Origin: Crossaster papposus
Lineage: Eukaryota > Echinodermata > Asteroidea > Velatida > Solasteridae
Direction of reading: 5' to 3'
DNA: 64,000 bases
Assembly: GCA_037893245.1 (NCBI GenBank)
Contig: JBAIAA010000743.1
Coordinates: 496,001-560,000 of the forward strand
Numbering within the stretch: the stretch's first letter is position 1; the number at the start of each line of letters is the position of its first letter. This document shows positions 12,101 to 27,100 of the stretch, piece by piece. A model generated the notes under the pieces. It did not search any database, had not been told where the DNA came from, and was given only the letters and a program-made list of their open reading frames with translations. Made by a program: the position numbers and the translations under genes.

Positions 12101-15100
12101 ATTTTACGTCATCAAATGCACAAAATTGGACATGTAGAGATCCGGATCGACTGCGGGAAAAAAGGCGACACTCACGATTTGAGAGTCACTTGTTTGTTTC
12201 ATTACTACATATATATATATTTTACAGCCAAGTCTAACAGTGTTAGTCAGAGGGGTGCTCCCATCAATTTGATGTATTCAAGAGTAGGTTTACAATAATT
12301 GTTTGCATTGTGCTTTCCAAATCCATTTCAGAATGATTTGAACAATGAGATGAGTGCCCTGAAGCAGCAGCTGACTCACAACCCCACCGTCACGCAGTAC
12401 GCCATGGAGAATCGCAACCTGCGCAATGAAAACAAGAAACTGACGGCGTTGCAGTCGGTACGCTCGGCCGTCGAGCACGACAATGATCGCGCCCAACACC
12501 TGGAGAAGGTATTCAGGGAACTCATGGCCAACATAGAAGGTGAACCTTTAACTGATATTCTCCTTTACGAAAAAATTAATCTTCGGTTATAATCTTCAAT
12601 TGCAATCTTCAATTACAACATATTCAATTCCAATCCGAAGAGGGCACACTTGGAGAGCAAGAGGGTGATACTTAACCAGTTCGTGTCGAAGGACGTACTT
12701 GTATACACGCAAATTTTTTCCAGGATTCAAAATGGATGATTGATAACAATCTCACGTCCAAGGCCAGAAATATCTGTCAGTGACCAGCTTGCAGCGAGCA
12801 AGGCCGGAAATATAAGGGTGTGCTACCCACAGATGCCGGCTTAAACGATTGAGGTTTATGAAAAATAATTCCGTGCCTGGGTCTAGTCAGTCTCAAAATA
12901 ATCCTGGCACGAACTGGTTAAAAGGACGGATGCCATCTTAAAAAAGGGCACTGGATGTACCAGCAGCTGATAAATTATCGTTATACTGAACGATTGTAAT
13001 TCTGAATGATCGTAATATCTAACGATTACTATACCGAACAAAGTATGTGGATACTACAATGTTTGTTTAGCGCTGTTTCACTATATCACATATGTTACAA
13101 TAAACACCACTAAAACTAGTTTAGTCATATAAAGCGTTATACCAGTCACTGGGGGTTTTGAGCCTATACCTCAAAAGCGTTTCGTCATACTTTTCTCGGG
13201 TGGCACGATGGCTTGTGCGTAAAGCGCTCGCCTCTCACTAATGTGGCCCGGGTTCGATTCCCAGCCCGAACCATATGTGAGTAGAGTTGTGCATTGGTTC
13301 TCTCCTGTGTCACGAGGGTTTTTCTTCGGGTCCTCGGGTTTTTCTCCCTTTGGAAAAATCAAACACTTTCGATCTCAGGCTGTGCTTCGTAGTTATTTAT
13401 GAGTCGATGTGGCCGGCTGCCATAGGTGCCTTTACAGGCCAGCGGCTTGACTACGTTGTAGCAGCGTCCTTCGCAATTCAGCACCTGAGGGCCTCCATGG
13501 AAAGCAGTGCTGTGCACTGATTGTAGTTTTCCCTCATTAAAGGTGACATAAATAAATGAAATAAAATAAATAAAATACTTTTCTTACTAGGCTTCTTTAG
13601 GTTTTTGAGTGCCTGTTGTTAATTTGATGCAATGTGGGATTTCTGTCCATCTGTCTTTATACTCAGGAGGCGATAAACGAGCCAGCGTGTGTACTTCACC
13701 CTCTCGGACACCGTCGCAACACGGGGACCAACACATGGCTGTCTCGTCCACAATCGACAAATACAAGACGCAGTACAAACAGATGCAGACGGATAGAGAC
13801 ACAGTCAGTATACACTTGTGCATTTAGATTATGTTACGGAGAATACACTCGCAAGTGTGGATTTGTCACGCTGAGTGAATTCGTAAATTAGGAATCCATA
13901 CGAGTGTATTCTCCGACTTAAACCATTGTGTTAGAAGAAGTATTGTCATTAACTTGTTCGGGTCAAAGGGTGTGAGTGTGTATACACGCCAAGTTTTTCC
14001 AGGATTCAAAATGGATGACGGATAAACACGTCACGAGCAAGGCCGGCAATATCTGTCAGCGACCGGCTTGCAGGGAACGAGGCCGGAAATATCAGGGTGT
14101 GCTACCCACAGATGCCGTCCTGAATCCGTCTTGGATCAAGTTTGGGAAAAACTATCCCGCGACTGGGCCTGGTCAATTTTTTAATAATCTTGCCGCGGAC
14201 CGGTGCCTATTTTTCCATTACCCCTTAATGTTGTATACCATGAAAAGCTCTTGTTCTGCAGAATCCAGACAAATAAATCTCAATTCTTAAAAAAGAAAGG
14301 ACAGGTAACATATTTTTTACAGCTCTATCTTAATTGTTTTTTCCTACCCTCAACCCTTGAAGACGAGGCAGGAGCTATCAGAGCAGACGGAGGTGTGGAA
14401 GAAGACCCAGCTGAAGCTAGATGGCGAGGTGGCCTCCTACAGGAAGACCGTCAACGAGCTTGAGAATGCCCTGGAGGCCTTCAAAGTCAAGACCAAGATT
14501 GAGAGGGACACCATGAACAACCTGCACATGAGGACTATCATGGTGAGAATTGAGCATTTGTGGTGAGAATTGAGGCGTTCTGGCAGAAATGGGCAGAAGT
14601 CGAAATGAGGGTTTGCAGAAATCAGAATAGAGAATAAAGTTCTCCTTACAATACCGTTTGTTGCACTTCAAACCGCATTTATGGACATCTCAAAAAGCAA
14701 AAAATAATGAGAAAATGATCTATAAAAGTTTGATTTTGGTGAAAATAATAGAATGCCAATATTCCACAAATGTTTATACTGCAACTTTAAAACGTGTAGT
14801 AGACATATTAAAATTAAAAATGTGAACGATTTTTTCCCAATTTTTTTCTCCAATATTTCTTGGACCTCATACTTTAATTAGCGACAGATAACCATACCTT
14901 GGATATTTCTAGTTTTTGAGTTAAACAATCCATATATCTATTCCGTCAAACCTTTTTAAGGGCCTATTTACCCGTAGAAATTGCCCTGAAGAGACGTATT
15001 CACTCACTTGGTGAGGGTAGCATTTTTGGAATCATTAAATGTTATTTTCTAAAGTTGTATATCTGACACTAGCTCCCAAGTAAAGTCTGTTGCATCATAC

Positions 15101-18100
15101 CATCTCATACCTCGGAATCACAAACTGCTAAATTAATCTCGAAAGTAAAATCAGTAGTACTGTGTCTTTTTAACATCTTTTACATTTATATTTCTAATTT
15201 CATTTGTATGTATTGGCAATGAGCCCTAATCTTATTACATTATAGGAAGACTCTGATTCCTGAGTTAACTCAGAGTTTTCAGAATGTTCAGGTACCGCAG
15301 AGTTTCTCTATGAGGAGCTCATATCTCTGGGTCAGTGCACATCAGACAGCGTCGCCGTCAGCAGAGCAAGTCCCGTCAGGAATATTCATGACTGCGTTGT
15401 GTATATTCATGACTGCGTTGTGTATATTCATGTGTTTCCTCGGGGTTCAACCTCAAACTTCAAGTTACCAGCTGTTTAATTTCAACTCCTCCCCTTATAC
15501 CACCTCGGCCCATTATTCAATGAACGTTTTACCCATTCCCGAATCAACTGAACGTTGCTTTATTTCAGACTATAACCACCCCAAAGAAGGTCGCGCACAA
15601 CCTGCGCAACCGAGTGGTCACCGTGCCCAGCGCTGGCGATGCTACCCCAGTCAATCCGTACCGTACTGGCTCGCTCACGTCACTCCCTGAGGAACTGTCG
15701 CCTCTCAGAGACGAAGAGGGTATCAGTGATGAGGATATACCGGAACACATGATTGAGCAGTGCAACGAAGCGCTGACGGAAGAAGTCGATAAACTCCAGG
15801 TGTGGCTCACAGTGTTTACCAGGTTCTGAAATTTAAGGATTCCGTGCAATTTAATAATAATTATGGGCATTTAGAACGCTTTACACAAGAGTACCAAAGC
15901 GTGTACAAAGGTCAACCATTAATACATTCAAAACACATGATTAAAATAAATATGATTTCCAAAGTTTCTTGAAACTGTCAACAGATTGCGCAGTTCTGAT
16001 AGCAGAAGGCAGTCCATTCCAGGCCTTAACAGCAATGATATTGATTTTTTTTTTCTGCAAATACTGAGTTACTGACTTTTGGCACAGTCAAGCAGGTCCA
16101 TGGAGGATTTTAGTGGGCGAGCCGGAGCATATTTTGTGAAATAGTCCGAAAGATACGATAGGGCATAATGGTTCAAATATTAAAAAACATAAAGCAAAAC
16201 TTTGAAGAGGGTCCGCTTAGAGATTGGAAGCCAGAAAAACACCAGAAAAACACACCGATCACCCTCAACATCAATGTATTCCCTGCTTTTCAGAAAGCCG
16301 GTATGTCGGTATGTTTGGCCGCCCATACATAAACCATATACCCGTTGAAAGAGTGTTTTTTGATCATTCTGATGGTGTAGTTTATTCATAGTGTTATCAT
16401 TACAATTTACAAACATTTAAGATCCATGCACAATTTGAGGTATGGAGTGCCATTTGGTCTTGTGGTGAAACGGCTTGCAGTTTGATAACGGAGAACAAAT
16501 CAACAAATGGCATTTCATGGGCAAAACTGTCTTAATATTTTGTGCACATATGGCCATGATTTTTGCATCACATAAAAAAGTACAGTTAAAGAAACAACAC
16601 ATTGATTTTTATCACTTTTTGGCCGTGAAATACTGGGTTGAAAGAAAAATAGTTTTAAACTTGCGGTCTATTTTTCACGCTCTATAGTGATTTACGCACA
16701 TGTTCATGAGCAAACCATAGGCCATTTGCGAGTTAAAAATGAAAAAAACCTCAGGTACACTGACTTGCTGAAAATGCTTAGCTCGTTATAACTTTGAATT
16801 CTCCAGACCAAAGCGACTGTTGCTATATTACGTGATTCGGGGAAAGCTCTTGTATAGTTATGTATAAAGAGACGCTCACCACCAATACATTGTTCACAAT
16901 GGATGAGAATCGGCACAAAAACAGCAGATCATTCGGGAGCCGGGGGTTGCCAACGTGAGTCAATGTGGTAAGGAAGAGGTTAACGAGATGAGTACTTATA
17001 CTGGTATCCTACAGGAGGAGAACTCCAGATTGCTGCAGTGTCTTCGAGACGAAGAGACAAACCATCTGAAACTGACGCGGACACAGGTTCTCCTGGAACA
17101 CGAACTAGATCAGATAAAGCAGGTAATTAGACCGATCTATGAGAGCCTTCTCATTCCTAAGTGGGCGACATCACATGCTCCCAGACTGATATGACTCTTG
17201 ACCTCGCAAGCTTCCAGACTTGTACGACTCGTGACTCGTACTCGGACTCGAGTCCTGGTTTGTCAGTAAAACTAGTGGAGCACAGACACACGGTCAACAA
17301 ATACAAGGAATATACAAATATTCCATTATTAACCGGTTCACCAGTAAATCACAGTTTAAAGATCATTCTTATAGATGTAGATGTTCAATTGTCATCTAAA
17401 GTTGAATAGTCCAAAGGTACATTTTGGATTGGCAATTAAGTGAAAGCTCTTTTGTTGAATTGATTCCCCGTTGTAGCTTTTGAACTTGGAGCAGCAACAG
17501 AAGACGGAGTTCAAGGCTGAAGCGGCCAAGCTCTCTGCAAGACTTGAGGACATGCAGAAAGACTACTGCAGTGAGTAGACAATTTGGTAGCCATTTTTAA
17601 GGGAACAGCTAAGTTACGGTACCAACCGAAATGCCGTACGATTTTATTTTATAATGAGTTTCTATTTGATTCGACAGGTTGCCGTGTGTCTGGGGGATCC
17701 TTCGTGGCCCGCCTTCCATGGGATTCTCCTGGAAAACTGCCTAGAATCAGTCTATCGTTATACTTCTATACAAAAGTTCTTTCATTCTTTTGAAACGTTC
17801 TCATTCTTTTCCTATGTGATAATTGTTCCTTCCGACTTCAAGTTTTTATATTCTCCACAGTTCAATTGATTGTTTTTTATTACTACCTATTGTCTTATAT
17901 TTGAACATATTCCCGCCGTGAATATGGCCACTGATGCCGGCACGGCGTTAAACCCAAAACTCACTCACTCACTCTATTTGATTCTTGCATGAAAGATTTA
18001 CTTGCTAAACTCTATATTTACTATTATAGAGGACATGAATTATCTACTGGACCCCCAGTCTACTGATTTAGAATCCTGGCCCACTTTAGATTAAAAACTA

Positions 18101-21100
18101 AAATTGTGTGTGTGTTGCATGATCTAGTGGCCAAGAGCGAGGCTGAGGACATGAGAATCATGCTGCAGTCTGCAGATAAAGTGATGGAGGAAGAGAAGAA
18201 GCAACTACAGGGCGCAGTCACGCAGAGAGAAAGAGATGTTGCTGCCCTGGAATCTAAGGTAGAGCTCAGCTCGGTTCATTTATCCTTCCACTTAATTAAT
18301 TTATCAAGAGTAGCGATTGACAAGGCAGAGAGAAAGAGATGTCGCTGCCCTGGAATCTAAGGTATAGCTCAGCTCGGTACATTTATCTTTCCACTTAATT
18401 AATTTTTCAAGAATAGCGATTCACAAAGCGTTTATAATAAACAATAAAGTGGAAGGGGGGGTGTCTCCAAAAAGCAAAGCTTGTAGACTGGAGATCCTCT
18501 GGTGTGTACTTGCAAAGGTTTAAACGTTACAAAACGTGTAAACGTTTTTGGGGGGATGGGGGGGTGGGGGAGGGGGGGGTGGGGGTGGGGGAGGGGGGAG
18601 GCTGTGGGTTGACTAAAGTCATTGCTCTGGAAGCACCGACTGCAATGTGTGGAAAATATATCCGTTTCTGATAAACAATTTTCCCTCTTCCCCAGGTTTT
18701 GCGTATGGAGTTGGAGCTGTCCACGGCGCAGCGAGAGACGGAGAAACTGACGGAAGAGAAGCGGTCGCTGCAGGATGTCGGCAACACGCTGCAGGAGGAG
18801 GTGAACTTTAAGGAGCAGCAGCAGGAAGAATTAGAGGCCTTCGTCAGGGAGGAGAGGAAACAGATCCAGACCATGGCCGAGGAGATACAAGTAAGGGGAT
18901 GAAGCATTGGTCGCCCACAATGAATTTTGATTTGTTGGTTTCTGCGGTTTTTTGTGGTTTTTGCATCAGGGAGATGTAATTTTTTGTGTCACCGAAATTA
19001 AGTTTTGGCAGACCAGTTCTAAATTTTGTATGACCGTAGCCCCGTATGCCCGAATGCTAAAGTTTTGGGTTATTTTTTTAATTTTTAATAAGGACATTAA
19101 CAATGCTTCTTGGGAAAAGTTTCACATTTCACCCATACTAAACAAATTATTTCAAGTTTTGAGATTCTTCAACATTGGCACTTCACGACAATTGCAGGAT
19201 TCTGCTTAAGAACGCTCCACCCTGACGATGGAAGAATGCATTTGACTGGCATAACAATGTTAATAATTCTCACGTAGTTGTTTTGAGGAGAAGTTGCATC
19301 CTGTACAACCCGTTAAGGCAACCAGTCGAACCTTTCATACGTACTGTGGACATTCCTTCGTCTTCGTTTAGTTAAGAAAACGTTGGCTGAACACTCATTT
19401 TTCTCACTGGCAGAACATTCATTTTTCTATGGATAACCAGAATCCTATTTTTTCTCTAGAGCTATTTTTCAAAAAAGGCGAAACGGACTCTGGCTGTGTG
19501 CAAGTCCACAATCCTTAATCTTCCTGCCTCCCGTGGATGTCGATTGTAAGGTCCACAGAACGTCTGAAATGTTGGTACACACCGCGTTTTCGCTACATGC
19601 CTTGTGTTGCCATCTTTTGTTTTTCCGAGGTCTACACAACATATGCAATGCTTGTATACATAGTTGTTGATAACATTTACTCTTGTGTTTGTCTAGTCCC
19701 TGATGGAGAAACTGGACACAGAGTTTGAGAAGAATGCCAAATTGTCAGCCGAGCTGCGCGAAGGCTCTGACAGTAAACAAGAGCTGGTGAAAACACTGGA
19801 GGTCATGGAGCGGCTACAAACTGACAAAAGCCAGTTGCAAAACCTATGCAGTGAAAAGGTAAATGTATTCTTTTTATTGCTTCTTGGGTCTTTTTGTAGC
19901 TCTATTCATCGAGTGGCTTTTGCCCTAATTGTTTAGAGCGAGCTTGCATAAACAAAATCTAGCCTTCTTTTACCCAGTTCGCGCCGGAGGTTGTATATAC
20001 ACGCAAGGTTTTCGTCAGATTCAAAACAGATGACGCATAAACACGTCACGAGCAAGGCCGGAAATGTCTGTCAGCAGCGAGCAAGGCCGGAAATGCGTGG
20101 GTGTGCTTGCCTGTACTATCGGCCTGAACCCGCTTCGGATCGAGTTTCATTAAAAATAATCCCGCGCCTCGGCTCGGTGATGTTAAATTAATCCCGGCAC
20201 GAACTGGTTAAGCCTTGTTTTCTACTCTGTATTTTTTCTCTGATTTCTTCTTTATTTATGTTTGGTGTGTGTTTTGTGCAGGATACTCAGCTGACCAAAG
20301 CCAAAGATGATTTGGATTCAGCAGTGGGTACTATCTCTGTGCTGCAGAAGAGAGCATCAGAGGATAAGGTATGTAATTTGGAAACCCATTAGCACCTGTA
20401 CCACATTGTACAGGGCGAGTACAAATAAAACCACATTTGTTTATATCAAAGTCAACCCTGCAAACGATATTCTTGAACAAAGATACTGACAATTTGGGAG
20501 ACCGCCAACATAAAGCAAGATAGCTCAGTTGGTAGAGCGCCGGTTTGGTATTCCAGAGGTTGCAAGTTTGAGTTCGCCATTCCAATTTCTTTGTTCAATT
20601 TGAAATGTATGCAAATGACCTAGTCAATTTCCCCTGTGGTTTATTTGTGTGTTGCAAGATAAAAAGGTCGTATCCTCATTGAGTGATCTCTACAATTAAC
20701 GTCGCTTCCCAGGTTGTATCGTAAAATTTAGCGTGATCCCTGGCCACTTGGTATTCTGGTGTTTATTATTTCTGACTAGCGCCCTCGAACAAAGATGCTG
20801 ACAATTTGGGAGACTGTCAAAATATATTTAGTAGGCATACCAAAGATTACAAACTTCAATAAATCTGCCACTGTGCCCAGTTCCATCTCATTTTGGCAGA
20901 ACTCTTCCAATCAGTCCAGTCAAAGCAACTTAATTTTTTTTTGTTTTTTTTGGGGGGTCTGTTGTAGCCCAAACATCAGCGTGACACATCAGCGTTACAG
21001 TTTTTTGCGGTTGGAGTGAAGGTCTGGGCTTTATTGAGTGCCCTTTTGTTTCTAGTTTAGTCATTCTTCTCTGAATTCCTTGATGACCTAGGATGCACTA

Positions 21101-24100
21101 GCCGGTATGGTCAGTGCCGTGCAAGACCTCCGCCATACCATCCTGGTGAAGGAAGACTCTCTCAACATGACCACCAACGAGTTGGAAGACACCAGGTACC
21201 GCTGCGAGTCCCTGCAGGCTGCCCAGGACGAGTATAGGAAAGAGCTGCATGGACTGCAGCGAGAGCTAGAGGAGATGACGGAAGAGACCAACAGTCTGAG
21301 CTGTGCCCATAACATGCAGGTTAGTAAGCTTCTCATTAACGAGTTGGAAGACACCAGGTACCGCTGCGAGTCCCTGCAGGCTGCCCAGGACGAGTATAGG
21401 AAAGAGCTGCATTAACTGCAGCGAGAGCTAGAGGAGATGACGGAAGAGACCAACAGTCTGAGCTGTGCCCATAAAATGCAAGTTAGTAATCCTCTCATTC
21501 ACAAGTTAGAAGACACCAGGTACCGCTGTGAGTCTCTGCAGGCTGCCCTGGAGGAGTACAGCTAGGAGCTGCATTGACTGCAGCGAGAGCTGGAGTTAGG
21601 TATCGCTGTGAGTTCCTGCAGGCCAGTACGAGTATGTAATGTAGTGTAGTGAGCTTGTCACTAGCACACGGATAGTAGTTGTTGCTTCGATGCTTGCTTG
21701 GTTTATTGTGTCTCAATACATCTCATTACATCACATGAGGTTCTATGCTTATCAAAGGGCTACATTGTTCTAGGGTGCAATCTGATCCAAGTTGGGGTTC
21801 ATGCATTCCAATGTGGATGAGGTAATGTCTAGGTTTGGGTGTGAGGTTTCATATCACTAGGTGCCCAATATACACAGCTTTCATGCAAGGATACTACAGA
21901 GTACAGTGGTGGTGTTATAGGAAAAGAACTTTATGCATGAAAAACAAATGATCCTGTGTGGCTTTAAACAACCTAATTAAAGCTAACAATGTCTTGGCCA
22001 TCTTTAGATGGAGATGCTTCAGGGTGAGCTGGACGAGGTCAGAGGTCAATACGAAAGCCTGATGGGGGAGATGACGGCGCAGGAGGAACACCTGCAGGCC
22101 ACGCAGACGGAGTGTGAGGCCAGCGCCATCCATTTACACTTCCTCCAGAAACAGGTCAGTCAATGTTCAGGTCGGTCTTAGTGGTGTTGTAGTCATGTGC
22201 CTTCCATGTTCCTTGAAGATCCCTCACAAGTCCTCCAGTCTCAAGGTATTCAAACAAAGATGGTTCTCGTCTGCTTTCGCGATGACCCTATTTCACAACT
22301 TGACCTCAAATGGCCTTTAGTATCACAATTACATGCAAGTTTCCATATTGCATTGGACTACAAATTTTCGAATGAGATCAGTTTTACAATTCCAGCCTTT
22401 TTTTACGACTGGACCAATTTTTTACAAGATGTAAAAAGAGGCTGGAATTGTAAAAGTTGGTGTTTGTGACAAACTTTACGTTCAATTGCAAGCCAACTTG
22501 GGTCATATAGTTGCGATAATGGAACCTAAAGGTCACATACTGAGGTTAAAGGTCATTTGAGGTGAAGTTGTAAAGTAGGGTACTCGCGAAAGTAGGCGAG
22601 ACTCGTGGTTCGGGAACCATCATTTTGTTTTCCCTTTGTAGGCCCCGGTGACAGTGTGACCCTTTTCAAACTGTCTGTGTAATCATGCATTCAAGTTAAA
22701 CTGCACGCGATTTCAGTAAAAAATGCAGTGAAAACTTCATCCCTCGTAAATGAAGATGAATAAAGTAAATGAAGGTTGCCTTTGGGATTTATTCACTGTT
22801 GTATATGCGCTAATGCATTTATCAAGCTCATCATTCTTGACAAAATGGCATGCCTGCTGTAGCTGCTAATGCGTAATGTTTTCCAACTCTCCAAACATCC
22901 TTCCGGGAGTGACATTACATTTTCAGCATTTGTATTTGCTTAAATGTGATGTGTTCTGGCAAAACGAGACGGAACTGGGCACAGGGTATAGTTGAGAAAA
23001 CGGCAAAATAACGAATACTGGGAAATTTGTTTCAATTTTCATATTTATTGATGTTTGTAATCTTTGGTATGCCTACTAACTATATTTTGTGAAGTAATTT
23101 TGATTTGATTTTGAATGTTTTATTAGCAATGTTCATTGTGGTCAATGACCAAATTACAGAACACTTTACATTCATTAAATATTATTAATTTACATTAAAA
23201 CAGTTATCATTATGTCCCAACTACATACATTAATTATTACAATATTTTATTAAAAAAAATTAATTTAAAAAAAATTAATAAATAAATAAATACAGTAATT
23301 CATTATTGGCATTAAGGTATCAACACTGACCAGAAAATACCATTATTTAATTTCGTTCAATAATCTTTGTTAACCAGTTCGCACCGGATGACGTACTGTA
23401 TAGTACAGGCAAATTATTTTCCCAGATTCAAAACGGATGACGCATAAACACGCCACGAGGGTTTGCTTCCCGGTACCATCGGCCTGAACCCGCCTTGAAT
23501 CAAGTTTTGTTAAAAAAACAATCTCGCGCCTCAGCTAGGTGATGTTAAAAGAATCCCGGCGCGAACTGGTGTATGGATTCCATTTTTTTAGCTTGGTAAA
23601 GTTCCTCGACAGTTGTGCAGTAGTACTGTACTAACTGCAAAACACTCCGGCGGCCGATAATATTCACTACCGCATGCACATTTTAGCTGGTGCACCTTGT
23701 ATTAAACTTTTGACCAGCGAGCTAGCAAGGCAGCTGCAGTTGCTGTGTGTAAATCATGAACGACGAGTTTCAAATATTTGTTCCGAAGGTGCTTTTTCAA
23801 ATTCAAATACTAAATTATTCGAAAATGAACAGCCCTCTTTAGATCATATCCAATTTTGGCCACATACCCAGCTAACCCTTAAAATTATATTTTATGAAAA
23901 TGTCACGCACTGGCAAATAGTTTCAGCACGTCGATTCACTGCATTTGTTTTTCAAACATCCTTCTGTGAGTGACATTGCATTTTCAGCATGATTAGTATT
24001 TGCTCAGATCTCGGGCCTGTCAAATTAAGGTGCATTGTACGCGCACCGGTTAGAGTAAACAGAGACCAAATCGATTGAGTCTTTATTAGGATCCTAATCA

Positions 24101-27100
24101 CTCTTTATTAGGATCCTAATCACTCTCTATTAGGATTTTAGTGCCAGCTCAATAGGTGACTACCTAAATGCTTACCATCTAATTCAGTAGTGAAATGAGC
24201 TCATTACCTTGTTCCAGCAGTATATTTTCCTCATGAATCCCAGTGTTTTGTTGGGTTATCTTGGCTATCTTTTCATTAAAGCTTCTCATTAATTCGTTGT
24301 TGTTGATATGTTTAGTTTAGCATTTTATACCTAGCATTTTACATACATTTTTGATAATAAATTTATGTTTTTCTGTTAATTGTGTACAATTTGGCCTTTT
24401 GGTCAACAGCTAAATTCACAAAACAGGATAACTTGTGCCGTGCATGCAATAAACTTACGATCGATTTATTGCATTTTGACGTAGCTGATGTGCCACATTT
24501 TAAATATACAAATATACAAATGTACATGTAGCAGAACAGCTAGTGCATGCATTTTGTATTAAAGGCAGATAGTCTGAAGCAAAATGTACATATTTACATA
24601 TACAGTACATGTATATGCAGTCCAGTGTAATTTCAAATATGGCATTTCATTGTTCATATTATTCATTTAGATGTCATTCATCCAATTTGCACGCTTAAAA
24701 ATGACATCACGCGCATGCTACAGATTACTCAAGTCATGCAGTGTGTGCACAAACAACCGCACGCAACCTCCGGTAATTTTTGCTGTCACTGATTGGTGGT
24801 GTGGTACCATGTGACAGGATCATGAATATGCAATAGGATACCATATTTGGAATTACACCGGACTGATGTGTACATGTAGTACCGTCAATCTCAAAACAGT
24901 AAAAGAACCAAAATGTACATTTTTTTTTAAGTCTGCTTATTGGCCTAGCTACAATTATAGGATAGTGGTAAACTCTCCACATCTACAAAGAGGAGGAGCA
25001 TTGGTTCGAAATATGGTACCCTCTGGAGACATGAACACAATGTGTACAATGGAGACAAAACGTCTCTGGAGGGTAAATTTCTATAGATGAATAGGTCTCC
25101 ACTGGGAATTTCACGAATTAGATTTTTGGATTTTACTGAAATTACTCAAAAACTAGGATTAGGATGTTGGTTAGGGTTAGTGTTTGGGTTAGGGTATAAT
25201 ATAGGGTATATTGGGTCGAAATTTCAAACCCGGAAAAAAATTATGGTTAAAATGGGAGCATTTTGAAAAACGTGCTCGACTATCTAACTTTGTACACGAG
25301 AACAAAGCCATGTCTCCACAGTGATACAAAAATGCGAATGAGTGTATACATTAATGAACAATACATTCACAAAATACAATTGCTCACAGTATACATGTAC
25401 ATTAATGTATACTGTTAATTGATGCTAAACATTGTGCAGTCAAAAAGTTGAAGTGCTCCGCAAGAAATACACACGTAATCGACTTCATTGTCACAAAAGT
25501 ACGTGTACATTATAAAGGTGCATTATACATGTAGGTGCAGTTACATGTACACTGTCTGTACACTGTCTGTACAATCTAGCAGATACTATTCTGCCCAGCG
25601 TAGTCTAATCCTTTCAATTAAATGCAGTATGACATTCCGGTCTGACTCTGCTACATTACATGTACCTCCGAGGTGATTTAATATTGTAAGTTATTAGGCC
25701 CGGGTGCAGTTACATCTCTGTCTAAGTTTACGCCATCCAGCCGATGCCATTCTGCGGAGAACCTTCCGGAACTCCCTGTTCTGCATGTGCAAGATGACTC
25801 CACCCATCCAGAAAGTCACTTGGAAAATTGTTGCGGAGAGTAGCCATACAGCTTCGTGTATCGAGTCTTCATATTCCGTCTGTTTAAGCAATGTCATTGC
25901 GAGATGCAGAAGCCAACACACGGAGAAAAAAGTCAGCGTTATAGCCACAGTGGCGAAGGAATTGGAGCTGATTCTCTGCGGTCCTGCTGGGTTATCCTGG
26001 GCAATGCGTCGAGCTTGATTTCTTGCAATTGTCAAAATGTGCAGGTAGAAAGCCACGACAAAAATCAACACAAGTAAAATGGCCCCAATTGTAACGTAGG
26101 ACAGAACTTGAGTGAAGTGCTGAAAGTAGATGATGCTCATTACACAGGCCAGAGCGGTAGCCACTGTGACAAACACCCAACTACAAGCTACGGCTATCCT
26201 TGCTCTGCGAAGAGTCATCAGTCGCGGGTAGTGCAGACAGTAGGCGATGGCGAGGTACCGGTCGACAATCAGTAGCAGCAGCGACAGAAGGCACTCAAAT
26301 AAGAACAATTTGCTAATGATTTTCAATGCACTGAAATATACAGAGTCCTTGAACGTGATAAACGGAAGTTCGGGAAAAAATGCCACTAACCCCATGCCAA
26401 TATTGGATAGGGTGAGGGACACCATGAAAACTCGCGTAGACGGTTCAATGTTGGTCGTCCGATGGATAACAAGCAGGCATAATGAATTGAAGGCTAAATT
26501 CAGCGCAACATTCACTCCAAAGATTACAACATAGAGAGATTTGGGCAATATATTTGGAGATGTTGTATTATCAGACAAATCCATTGTGATGCTGAGAGAG
26601 CTGAAAGTTATGAGTGTGAGACTGTCGGTCATTTCTTGCAGAATGCCCTTTGCTAGCTGTTGACCGCTTTAATAATCTCTTACTTTGATACACATATAAT
26701 TGCCTGTCTATTTTCTTCCGGTACTGGGAATGACAACCCTAATTCCTAATATAAACACCGGTTATTATCTTCATCGCATAAAAAGATTGTATACATAAGT
26801 TATACAACAGGCACGTATCCAGGCAACAGTCTTTGGTAGGGCTGATAGAGCCAACACACCAAATCTGTGCTTCGTCCATCCACTAAATACGATATCTGAA
26901 AGCTTTTGGCAAATCTTTGCTTCGTTCATTCACGGAATACAGTATCTGAAGTTTTTGGCAAATCTTTGCATCGTTCATCCACTGAATACGGTATCTGAAA
27001 GGTTTTAGCAAATCTTTGCATAATTCATACACTGAATATGATATCTCAAAGCTTTTAGGAAAACTTTGCTTAGTTCATTGGTATTTTGTTTTTTCCCCCA

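Noticed and set aside
16925..17014. Upstream extension of KIF15 exon 16
   Set aside because: The frame is open, but the acceptor at 16927 has no pyrimidine tract and the stretch overlaps a repeat copy. The CCTACAG acceptor fits better.
20515..20580. tRNA gene
   Set aside because: The box A region is good, but box B is degraded and a SINE body shared with 2.7 kb surrounds it.
25155..25205. Telomeric repeat
   Set aside because: Only a few scattered TTAGGG-like words in A/T-rich sequence; not an array.
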